A stretch of 64,000 nt of DNA from Apostichopus japonicus (lineage: Eukaryota; Echinodermata; Holothuroidea; Aspidochirotida; Stichopodidae), in contig NC_092570.1 in the NCBI RefSeq assembly GCF_037975245.1, forward strand, positions 13,152,501 through 13,216,500, read 5' to 3'. The notes under the pieces are model-generated. The model was given only the letters and a program-made list of their open reading frames with translations, was not told where the DNA came from and made no database searches. A program made the position numbers and the translations under genes. Shown here in pieces: positions 47,871 through 60,877 of this stretch (positions are counted from its first letter, which is position 1; every line of letters begins with the position of its first letter).

Positions 47871-48758
47871 CCAAATGTCCGGGCCGCAAATGGTTGGTTC
47901 CGATTTTTTTCAACAAACGGATCACTATATCTGAATGCCTGTCAAACACACAAAACTTGTGTGTGTTTTGTTTTGTTTTATCTGTTTATGGCTGTTGTGC
48001 CAAGTACAGTCTAGATGAAGTAAGAGTAAAGAGCCCAAGTTCCCACTCCTGAACCGGAGTACTCTGTTAAGTACCATTAAGTACTTAAATAACACCGTAA
48101 CCAAGTTGGAAATATCACAGGCCAACGAAAGGGTGCGTCTTTGGAGCAGTTAGCAAAATATCCAAAACAGGAAATATATTAAACGTATATAAAGTGTAGT
48201 AGTGTTAATTTATTTATTTTATTCTATATTATTATTATTATTATTATTTCTGTGCTTTTGGGAGGGAGGGAGGGAGGGGGGGGGGCTCGAGGACTGGAGG
48301 GACTAAGTCAACATCACATTGACAACATTAACATGTTAAATAACAAAAAGAAGACTTGAAAGACAAAACGGATACTTTCTTTATACACCGAGTGGATATT
48401 AAAGCACATGTTGGTGAATTAAATTAATTAAGCATTAATTAAGTGGGTAGTGGATTCATGGAGGGTATATGATACAAAACGTTAGCGATGAAACATATCG
48501 ACCTCTTTATTCGTTCCCTCATAGTGCACCGAAGCAAATAGTAGCCTAATATCTGACGTATCTATTGAATTTGTCGATAGCAAAGCGAATAAGCCAGGCT
48601 TGAAGTAATTGCGAGTCTATGGATAGAAAAGATACTTTGTTTCAACAACCTTTGCGGTTGGTCCTCCTCAAGATCTGTTTTGAATAAGTAAAGTACCATC
48701 GAAGCAAGGCAACAAGACCTGTGAAAAAATAGACGAAAATTATGATATACAAATTATA
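47871..48758. other. No gene seen; microsatellites
   Basis: ATT units at 48230-48247 and GGGA units at 48262-48284. Otherwise AT-rich. Confidence 0.5.
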
Positions 48759-48766
48759 TATACAAA

Positions 48767-49151
48767 CATAGGTGTAGGAGGCGGGGGGGGGCTGGGGCTG
48801 CAGCCTCCCCCAACTAAATTTTTTTGTGAAAATTCGGGCAATTTGCTGAGAAATTTTTGGACACCTACTGAAAGAAAAATATTTTGCAGTGTGTTTTTCA
48901 ATGGTTAAACTGATATTATTATGATCGCTACTATTGTTACGACCTCCACAATAATTATAACCAATATGGAAGGGTAATAACACGGAAAATGATTATATGT
49001 TATTGGCATGTGATGTAATAACCGATGAATGCCTATGTGATATGCACATTAAGATGTTGAACGCTCGCGGAGCGCGCAAAAAATGTTGGCTATATTTTTC
49101 GGGCAAGTCGTTACAGTCCCACAAAACCAAATTAGGCGCCTACGCCTATAG
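48767..49151. mobile_element. hAT-like MITE
   Basis: Left end CATAGGTGTAGGAGGC; right end inverted CTATAGGCGTAGGCGCC. The 8-bp duplication TATACAAA is at 48759-48766 and 49152-49159. The interior from 48990 matches 34437-34620 in inverse. Confidence 0.7.
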
Positions 49152-49159
49152 TATACAAA

Positions 49160-50436
49160 TATTTATATATATATATATACATATTAATCCGCAAATTTAC
49201 ACTTTCCAAGAAGATGATACCACATATGAATGATAAGCTGAAAGCTACACGGTCTATAAATATTTGACACTGTTATTCCTAAAGGTACACAACTTCAGTA
49301 TCAGTATATCTACAAATTCAAAGATGTCTTGTTCATTATCGCAAAAGGACTTTTATACTTTAGTCGTGAGAAAGTTTATCAATGTGCGGGCATAACATTA
49401 CTATTCAAAGCCGTTGCAAGGCCTCGATCGAGCTACCGAGCTCCAACTAGATGTCTCTGACGTCCTATTAACGCCGGCGAATATGTCATAATTCCATTTA
49501 TCTCAAATTCCATAGCATGTGATTATCCATGATGCAGCTGTTATTGTTTGGACTCTAATGGGGGGGGGGGCAATAAATTTATACTGAACCGCCCGCCTGT
49601 AGGTGAATACTTTTGGAATTGTACCCCTGTTTCGATGCTGTACCTGAATTCACTGAGACAACGGAAGTATTAAAGGAATATGCTCTTGTTTACCAGTTCT
49701 GATCTCAACTTTCTTATAGAGATTTAAGATTTATCTGATTCAAGGAAAGGAAAGAAAAGACATCATATACTAACAATTGAAGTTTCTACGGTTCCATTGA
49801 ACTTTTGAAACGTCCGTTCTACGACACCACGAGGGGAAGGGGGCGAGCAGGGGGGTTCTCGTCAGTACGTTATTATTTTGAGGAATTATGGACTGATAAA
49901 ACTTAAATCAACATATAAGTAATAAAAAAGAGGTGATATTTGTCAAACTAAGCGGATATAGTGGACTTTACAGTAGCAATTTTGACGTGTTTCTTGTTCT
50001 GCCTATAGGAGGACCGAAAGGGGGCAACAAGGTGTGGTTTTACACGGTCGTCATAACCCAGCCATGTGTATGAGATTGCCGCGAGATGATTACTAGTCAA
50101 GAAATTCTTCTTTTAAGGGTAAGCAACAAAGGGAGAAGCTAAGCAGGAAGTATGGACATTAAAGCCTATGCTCTGTCTATAGCTTTATCTTCGAATTCCC
50201 AGTTGTTTTCTTTTACTATACCGTATACGCTGTTGGCTTATGCTCTCTTCCAGCGTACTCATCTATCCACCCTATAGGTAACATCAGCGGACCACAACAG
50301 AGTATATAGTCACAGCTAAATGTTGTAGGAATGTAAGCAACGGATATTGTTCGTGTGTTAGCAAAGTTTAAATGGACAATGTAAAAGAGTCTTCCTCTAC
50401 ATATTTCTTCAAAATTGTAATCTTGAAATAAATTAC
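49160..50436. other. Expected 3' end of OMT gene B, last exon not found
   Basis: No minus-strand block with a good acceptor and an OMT-like C-terminus was recognised. A G run lies at 49561-49570. Confidence 0.4.
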
Positions 50437-50589
50437 CGTTGTAACTCGCTGGTCATTTAAGAGTCTGTTGCTGAAGTTATCTAAGGCGACTCCATCGTGG
50501 TTCTTTCTAGATATTGATGCTCCGCCGAGTATGACCCTATCGCAGACGATTAATCCATCAGAGGAAAGCATTTCATTACTCATAATTAT
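50437..50589 (-). CDS. OMT gene B, altered metal-site exon
   Basis: 153 bp, 51 codons in phase 0, with MLSSDGLIVCDRVILGG and LDNFSNRLLNDQRVTT. The acceptor is ttccag and the donor ACG|gtaatt. Asp-Arg replaces the usual Asp-Asn. Confidence 0.85.
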
Positions 50590-53500
50590 CTGGAAAGAAA
50601 ATCAATTAATTTCGAATAATTTACATCAAAATCATTACCATGAATATTCATAAATTAAGCATTTCACGCATGTTCCGTTATACTTTAATCAGGAACATTG
50701 TTTGCCCTTTTATTATTTCATTCATTTCATTTAGTCTTTCAAAATACCAGTGTGATAACCCCTTTGATAAACTGAAGGGTTGTATATTTTGACAAATAGC
50801 GGAATTGAATGATGAATATATAAATTTTATTTAAAACAGACCGCATGTCCTTTTTTTTGCAAGAAAAAAAGATACGTTGAATTCTAGCAGCATAGGTACT
50901 GCCCAAATAATATTACAATACGATAGGTAAGGTAGAATAAGAGTGTTGTAAACAGGGGGTAGGAAGCTTCCAAAAAGTGTGTGGGGGGGGGGGGTGGGGA
51001 CACAATATACTTACTCATTCCAACACCACCACTCCTTATGCTATAAACCGATACACACCGACCATATCACTTAAATATATATGATGCGTTAGTATGCTAT
51101 CAATACTATTTTTGAGATTGTTTATTGTTAACCGTGCTACAAAAATATATGGGATGCCATTTAAAAAAAACATGTATAGACTAATTAAAATTAAATAAAA
51201 TTAAGAATTATAATAAAATATTAAAATTAACAACGGCTTAAGACATCCAAAAGGCAGTTCTTCATCAAAGGAGCACATTTTATTTGCCAGTAGGGCACAT
51301 TTGCTACTTTGGAAACAAAAAGCGCCACGTTCCCCCAGTGCCCCCACCCCCCCGTCTCCTAGCCCCTGGTTGGAAAGTATATATTTTTTTTCTTAATTTA
51401 ACGTATTATAGCGTGGCTTCAGTTGTATGTCTCTCTGTTGATCATTAGGTAACCAAAGGGTATATATAAATAATTATAACAATATGCTTTGCATTATGTT
51501 CAATGATTGGCATTCTGCGACCATTTGCGTGATAGATATGTGAAGTACGCCCTCGTTTGGGAAAGTTTCCCCTTTAAACATTATTTCATAGCTATGCATG
51601 TATATTACTTGAATTTGACTTCAGCAAGTTGACATGGATAGACGCTATACTCCCACACCTACTTCACTTAAAGGGGATACACCCCACCCATCATCCTAAG
51701 CGTATGTGACAGAGGTCTTTGTGAAGAAAAATTCCTCGAAACAGCCAAGAAAAATAATATTTCGTTTGAGAGATATCTTAGTTTAAAAGTAATACCTGTT
51801 TTGTGAATGTGTGATGTCATAGTGTCACTAGGATATGAAAGATTTAACTTTTCTTTCGTTTTACTTTTCATATATTCAATGTGAAATGATAAGAGTGTTA
51901 ACAGTGGAAAACGAATGCCATCAGTATGTCATGTAAACAGCTTCATGGTTAACCATTTCAAAGTGTAACTCAATTACAGAAAATACACTCTTGTAATAAA
52001 TAAAGACAAAACATTAGTGATAACAGCACGTGTGGTCATAATGTAGTCATGTTGTCATTATATACTTTGTTTTGGAGCTCACTTTGTAGTATTCATAGTA
52101 GTCTCATTTTACACAGTCGATAAAAATGACGTCATATTTAGACTTGATCAAGTCTGCAGCCAGAGTGTGTGAAGTAACATTAAGTGTGTGATATCTATGA
52201 TGGTTTGGTCTGTGTATCCCTTAACACTGTAACTGTTTATTAAATACTGTGTTTGGTAGCTCACTTTGTAGTATTCATAGTAGTCTCATTTTACACAGTC
52301 GATAAAAATGACGTCATATTTAGACTTGATCAAGTCTGCAGCCAGAGTGTGTGAAGTAACATTAAGTGTGTGATATCTATGATGGCTTGGTCTGTGTATC
52401 CCTTAACACTGTAACTGTTTATTAAATACTGTGTTTGGTAGCTCACCTTGTAGTATTCATAGTAGTCTCATTTTACACAGTCGATGTAAATGACGTCATA
52501 TTTAGACTTGATAAAGTCTGCAGCCAGAGTGTGTGAAGTAAAATTAAGTGTGTGATATCTATGATGGTTTGGTCTGTGTATCCCTTAACACTGTAACTGT
52601 TTATTAAATACTGTGTTTGGTAGCTCACCTTGTAGTATTCATAGTAGTCTCATTTTACACAGTCGATGTAAATGACGTCATATTTAGACTTGATAAAGTC
52701 TGCAGCCAGAGTGTGTGAAGTAAAATTAAGTGTGTGATATCTATGATGGTTTGGTCTGTGTATCCCTTAACACTGTAACTGTTTATTAAATACTGTGTTT
52801 GGTAGCTCACCTTTTAGTATTCATAGTAGTCTCATTTTACACAGTCGATGTAAATGACGTCATATTTAGACTTGATAAAGTCTGCAGCCAGAGTGTGTGA
52901 AGTAACATTAAGTGTGTGATATCTATGATGGTTTGGTCTGTGTAACCTTAACACTGTAACTGTTTATAAATACTGTATTTGGAAGCTCACCTTGTAGTAT
53001 TCATAGTAGTCTCTTTTTACACAGTCGATGTAAATGACGTCATATTTAGACTTGATCAAGTCTGCAGCCAGAGTGTGTGAAGTAACATTAAGTGTGTGAT
53101 ATCTATGACGGTATGGTCTGTGTAACCTTAACACTGTAACTGTTTATAAATACTGTATTTGGTAGCTCACCTTGTAGTATTCATAGTAGTCTCTTTTTAC
53201 ACAGTCGATGTAAATGACGTCATATTTGATGTCTGCTTCTGCTAATTGCTTTAAAATCTGTAAGGCATCACCTGTATTACAACAATAACGATAAAATTCA
53301 AAAAGGATGTATTGAAAATGGAGAAATGACTGGGAAAAAGTAATTTCGATTTCGATTTCGTATTTTTTTTTAAACCAAAAGTAGAATTGTTTCATTTAGT
53401 TCAATTTAAACAGTCTCTCTCTACACCTGAAATCATGGAAAAAAAAATATATATTTAAGAACATCATTTAGCTCATTTGATTGTTAAAGAATTTTCACAA

Positions 53501-56500
53501 GATTTTTGGCATTAATACACTCACTCTCACTGTTCCCAGAACTAAACTGAAAAACCTATGGCGACCGTGCCTTTCCAACAGCCGGGCCCAAGCTCTGGTC
53601 TGCCCATATCTGTGTGGAGTTCTCCCACTCTCAGTCAGTTCAAGTCTTGCTTGAAGACTCATTTTGTTTTTCAAGTTGGCGTTCTATTAGGGTTGTACAG
53701 CGCTATTGAATACTTCGTAGATTTTATTTTATTATTATTATTATTATTATTAATATTCCTCAGTAACAAAACAAAGATTATATACATTACATTTGCCGTG
53801 TTTTCTGGAAAATAAAACCAGATTACTACAGTGTTTCCCAATCTGTCTGAATTAATATTTACATATATCGCCATGATATAATATATTAAACAAGGCATTA
53901 TACTTCATACGTATTCTAGCATGATGAAACACTATTTTGCTTCCTTTATTTTTTGAGATTTTCAAGGTAAGTGAATGAAACTAAAACGTTTGTTTTCACC
54001 ACATCACGGTGCCATCTTTAACAATGACACATTTCTTTTCTGGAAAATGAGTTTTTATTAAGATCTGTTGTTATTTTTTAGTTCATATGAATCACAATTT
54101 GCACTATTTATTAAATTTACTTAACTAATTGTTACGGCATGAAAAAGGATTTCATATTTCTCTGTCCGTTCTACAAATTTAATAGTATGTTGCAACGATA
54201 ATTAAAATGAAACAAAATGTTGACAAATTCGATATGAATTCGAATCCCGGTGTTCTGGATTTTCCAACTCCTTACAATTTCAATATATAAATATATATAT
54301 AATTAATTAATTTAATTAATTTACCATTCATAACTTCGATGTTTATATCTTTTTGTACAGCCAGTTCGTTCACAAAGTCACAGAACAATGGTTCAATGTC
54401 AATACCAGTGACCGATCCTCCTGGTGCCATCGCTTCTGCCATACCAAAGGCTGCATACCCCATAAAGGTTCCTATCTCCAGAATATTCTTAGCCTTTATC
54501 TTACGTACGAGGAACTGGAGAAACTGTACTGTATAAATAAACAACACAGAAGAAGATTTAACCTGTATGGTTTTCACTCAATGTCATTAATCACCCTTAA
54601 CCCCCCCCCCCCCACCCTACGCCCCCCTTCATCGGTAGACTGAACATCACAAGAACAAACCGTAAAGCACAGTACACATATTTTAAGTATACAACATGTT
54701 TATGCCATATGGCCGATACAACCAAATGAGTTGCAAATTAGATAAACCTCTTTTATAAAGTTTCTCAAAGATCCCTCCTCGGGAAGTGATAATGTATCTT
54801 AGCCACCCCAGTATAAAATTTGGTTTCGCGCAACTGGATATAGGAATCTTCATGGACATAAGACTATTCACACAAATGAACATATAATCTAATCTTGAAT
54901 ACCGTAATTACAATGTAGAAGGTTTACGTCCTAAGAAGGTAATCATTTGAATTCATTTCCAATAAAGGTCCCCTTAAATTCGGGAGGAACGTTTTACGAG
55001 TTTACACACGAAGGATACTTTAATACAATTTTTTCTATCCGATTCTATTTAAATTTCCCCGATTCATTAAATTTCCTGTCTCTTCTGTACACCCATCGTT
55101 TAATGTACAAAGCATTCGCGAATATGATGCTATGGTACATTACTTGCAGCTAATTGCATAATACATGGATCTCAAGTAAAAGAAATTACCTTGACCAGAG
55201 AAGCTGATCATACTCTGACTGCTATCACCATGCTTGAAGTTATGCTCCAGTTTTCCCGCTTGATAAAGTTGTTTAAAGTCCATAGCAACGGTGTGTTCCA
55301 GTATAGACTAGCATTCAGGAAAAGAAAAGGAAAGAAATGAAGACAGAAGGAGAATCCTCGCCGTTGAGAGTATTCGACGGCTAGCCGTATACATTGACAA
55401 TTGGTACAGTCACTGTCTGTTATTGACAATCGCCCAGTTCCTTACACACATATGGAGTCATTAACATATAATAGCTAAGTGGTCACATTTGCATATCAAT
55501 GCATTTGAATGTCAAGCCTTGATATCAGCGTTTGAGTGTCTAGGACAAATTATCATATCCATGGCTGAGTGATTGCATTCGTTGATCATCAAACCCAACA
55601 AATCTGTTGAAGCAGTCATTTTGTAAATCTGTGATAGCGAAACCTTTTACATTCTCTGTTTTTCTTTTCATATTTTGAAAAGAATATGACAGGCGTCGAC
55701 CCTGAAACTAATGCAATAACTAGGTCATGCTAAGAGGTTTATTTTAGATTCAGCATTTGGAAAACCAATGCCCATAACAGGAAATAAACATTGTAAGAAA
55801 ACAAAATTAAACAACATTAAACCACAATGTAGTTGGATGATGTCATGGTTAGACTTGATCAAGTCTTCAGCCCTGAGTGTAAAGAAACACTAAATCTGTG
55901 ATATCTCTGAAACGGAATAATATTTTTCTTAGCTGTTTGAGGAAACTTTTCATGACACTTATCTGTATCACATAGATAAATAAAACTGCTTGGGTTTGTG
56001 CATGTCTCTTTGAAAAGAAACACAAACATAATCAATGATGATTGGGTTATGTAATAGAGGTTAACTGTAATGAACAGCTACTCCAACAGTGAAGATTTTT
56101 CTTCCATCTGGAATATTTAATATTCTTTATTTCTTTTTTGTTTGTTTATCTACAACCATGTAAGATTGACCTTTAGTGGATAATGTTAAGATGCAAGGTT
56201 ATAAAAACGTGTCAAATGTGTTAATGGTATGCATCAAAAAACGTCTTAAAGAGTATCTTATATCAAACTATCATTGATTTTGTATTTCCTTTCTTTGCCA
56301 TCTTTGTTCTGTTTTCTCTGTATACTTAAGCTTTCTTTCTATGTTTTATTTGTAAAGGGGTGTCAACGTAAACAAGCTCTGCAGAGCTTCTTGTTGGCAC
56401 TCCTCAATCTCTTGTTCTTTTGTACATTTACCCACGTCTATTGTCAAAATTGCATACTTTAATACAAGAGATTGAAATAAAGTCTTATGAATTGAAAATT

Positions 56501-56857
56501 GAATTGAAAAATACATTTTACGTTACCAGCGGTATAAACAAAATAACATCTCAAATGTTAAAATTAGTATGGTATGCCTTAAGTAAGTATACGTGTTGCA
56601 TGACTGTGATAACATATAACCTTCGAGTGTTTAATCTGAATTACTTATTAAGTTAAATATTCAATATCTAACCGAAAGAAATGGGCTCAGATGAGTAGAT
56701 TTTGTTACACAATAAGGTTCTATTGTTGTGGCAAGGTCCAATGTCTCCTGAAGCTTTTTCTGAACATCTTCACAACCAGTTTTCAGTTTCACCATTTCCA
56801 TAATATTTTCCAATTGCGATGATACAGTCCGCAGGCAGCCATCTACTCTAGAATATC
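50437..56857 (-). CDS. SAM-dependent O-methyltransferase gene B (five exons seen, partial)
   Basis: Exons 56857-56673, 55307-55190, 54528-54325, 53271-53171 and 50589-50437 join in frame with the same phases as gene A. The family is Methyltransf_3, caffeoyl-CoA OMT type. Motif I is ILEIGTFMGYAAFGMAEAM, then [28 protein letters not shown] carries the first metal Asp. In the last exon, where gene A and the family have Asp-Asn and Trp (DNALW), gene B reads CDRVILGG: the Asn ligand is Arg and Trp is Leu. This could reduce metal-dependent catalysis or mark a new role, yet all five exons are open. The substrate is unknown. A candidate upstream exon (LVRLEEAIPLVNDTYNILY, 58505-58322) is phase-compatible but unproven. 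The intron between the last two exons contains the exon-derived tandem array. Confidence 0.83.
52077..53270 (-). repeat. Seven tandem 180-182-bp units containing copies of an OMT-B exon end
   Basis: Unit starts (gctcac, the donor seen from the plus strand) lie at 52077, 52259, 52441, 52623, 52805, 52985 and 53165. The spacing is 182 bp four times, then 180 bp twice. Each unit holds, on the minus strand, KYDVI(F/Y)IDCVK.DYYEYYK followed by a GTGAGC donor. Units 1-5 read TGA after the CVK lysine; units 6 and 7 read AGA (Arg). Units 1-6 have a different 5' half (LAADLIKS) from the authentic exon in unit 7. The palindrome TGACGTCA recurs in every unit as part of the coding text. Confidence 0.9.
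53171..53271 (-). CDS. OMT gene B, first metal-site exon (seventh unit of the array)
   Basis: 101 bp encoding DALQILKQLAEADIKYD then VIYIDCVKRDYYEYYK. The acceptor is aatacag and the donor AAG|gtgagc. Its 3' half and donor are the template-like part shared by six upstream-numbered copies at 52077-53090. Confidence 0.85.
53550..53756 (+). mobile_element. L2-like LINE 3' fragment
   Basis: The plus strand encodes FQQPGPKLW-like text with a frame slip, then SSPTLSQFKSCLKTHFVF and YSAIEYF, the usual end of L2-type polyproteins. An ATT-unit tail lies at 53727-53753. It sits in the intron between the SAM-binding and first metal-site exons of gene B. Confidence 0.65.
54325..54528 (-). CDS. OMT gene B, SAM-binding exon
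   Basis: 204 bp with EIGTFMGYAAFG (SAM loop), GIDIEPLFCDF and VQKDINIEVMN. The acceptor is tatacag and the donor AATG|gtaaat. Confidence 0.88.
55190..55307 (-). CDS. OMT gene B, second visible exon
   Basis: 118 bp: 39 codons plus one base, from SILEHTVAMDF to MISFSGQ. The acceptor is atgctag and the donor CAAG|gtaatt. One codon longer than the gene A counterpart. Confidence 0.8.
55835..55915 (-). pseudogene. Dispersed remnant of the OMT exon unit
   Basis: Minus-strand text with GCTGAAGACTTGATCAAGTC, then a decayed ATGACATCATC, parallels the 5' half of units 1-6. The conserved IDC...YYEYYK end and donor are missing. Confidence 0.5.
56290..56512 (+). mobile_element. LINE 3'-end fragment
   Basis: AAAGGGGTGTCAACGTAAAC and CTTCTTGTTGGCACTCCTC match the minus-strand fragment at 15140-15330. 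It ends with AATAAAG and GAATTGAAAATTGAATTGAA, a LINE-like tail. It lies within the first visible intron of gene B. Confidence 0.5.
56673..56857 (-). CDS. OMT gene B, N-terminal helical exon
   Basis: 185 bp: two bases then 61 codons, including SSQLENIMEMVKLKTGCEDV and VTKSTHLSPFLS. It aligns with the gene A exon at 21694-21884. The acceptor is ttctcag and the donor TCG|gttaga, a weak donor. Confidence 0.78.
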
Positions 56858-57119
56858 CTGAGAAAAGAAAGATATGAGAAAAGTGAAAAGCCATTAAATA
56901 TATTGAATTTAACGAATTTATGGATAATTAACTTTGCAGAAATTAGTAACGGGACTACACTTTGAAGACTCGATTTTTTCCATATCACGAGAAAGAGATG
57001 ATTTAATTATAGCTAAACCCGACTTAACCGCAACTAGGCTCACGTAATATCTAATGTGATGTCTGCTTTATGTTTTCCACTCTTAAGAAAATCATTTTTC
57101 TTCAGTATTCAGTACCAAG

Positions 57120-57800
57120 AAAATGCATAACGATATCTCGAGAACGATGAAATCGAAACCGGCATCGACAATGAAAACAACGAGGAATACAACAGCGAAG
57201 ACTAACTACGAAAATGTGACGAAAGTACCAGAATTGACATCAACAACGTCCACTACAACAACAGCTACAACATTGACATGGACAACTATAACGACAGCAA
57301 CAGCAAATACAACAGCGGCGACTTCGGCCGCGACAACCACTACGACAGCAAAAGCGACATCACCAACGTCCACTACCGCAACAGCTTTTGACGACGCTTA
57401 TATCGACACCAGCGTTGACCTCGACAACGATAGAAAGAACGAATTCACCAGGAAAGCCGTCAAAAACGACAGCCACTACGACGTTATAAAGGACGTCATC
57501 AACTTCTTATAAAACAACAGCTCTACGAAAACGATGACGCAGATGTCCGACACAATATTAGCATCGACAACGATAACGGCAGTGACTACGGAAACAGCAG
57601 CGTCGCAGTCGACAGGGACAGTCAAAACAACAGTAAACATGAGACATCAACAACGTCCTTTACAACAACAATTACACGACAACGTCGACGTGGATGCCGA
57701 CACCAACATTGACATCGACAACGAAAACGATAACACAGCAGCTACGACGCGACAGCTGCAGCTATCCCTACTACTGCAACAGCGACACAGAAAACAATAA
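57120..57800 (+). repeat. ACAACG/GACAAC low-complexity region
   Basis: Imperfect ACA, ACG and GAC triplets dominate. The 129-codon plus-strand frame at 57123-57512 is threonine-rich (ATTTTTAKATSPTSTTAT) purely because of this composition. No signal peptide or domain supports a gene. Confidence 0.6.
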
Positions 57801-57904
57801 TTACGTGATCAGGTCAATAATTCTACAACATATCGCATATTTGACAAATTATATTCAGAAAATAAACATTGAAATAACTAACGAAAACCATAAATATTGA
57901 AGCA

Positions 57905-57990
57905 CATTTTGCTCGATGATGTCACATTTAGTCTTGATCAAGTCTTCAGCCTTGTTTGTGTATATGAACCATTTGAGACATCGTAGTTCT
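57905..57990 (-). pseudogene. Second dispersed remnant of the OMT exon unit
   Basis: GGCTGAAGACTTGATCAAGA with AATGTGACATCATCGAGC on the minus strand matches the same block as 55835-55915. Only about 60 bp are recognisable. Confidence 0.5.

Positions 57991-60877
<2,887 letters not shown>

Noticed and set aside
49980-50045. Minus-strand text TLLPPFGPPIG followed by a stop, resembling an OMT C-terminus
   Set aside because: No splice acceptor lies just upstream and no matching block was found for gene A.
52077-53270. TGACGTCA as a CRE enhancer array
   Set aside because: The palindrome is the coding text for YDVI in each exon copy, so its recurrence is explained by the duplication; any CREB role would need binding data.
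57123-57512. 129-codon threonine-rich frame, mucin-like at first sight
   Set aside because: Composition follows from ACA/ACG low-complexity DNA; no signal peptide or domain.
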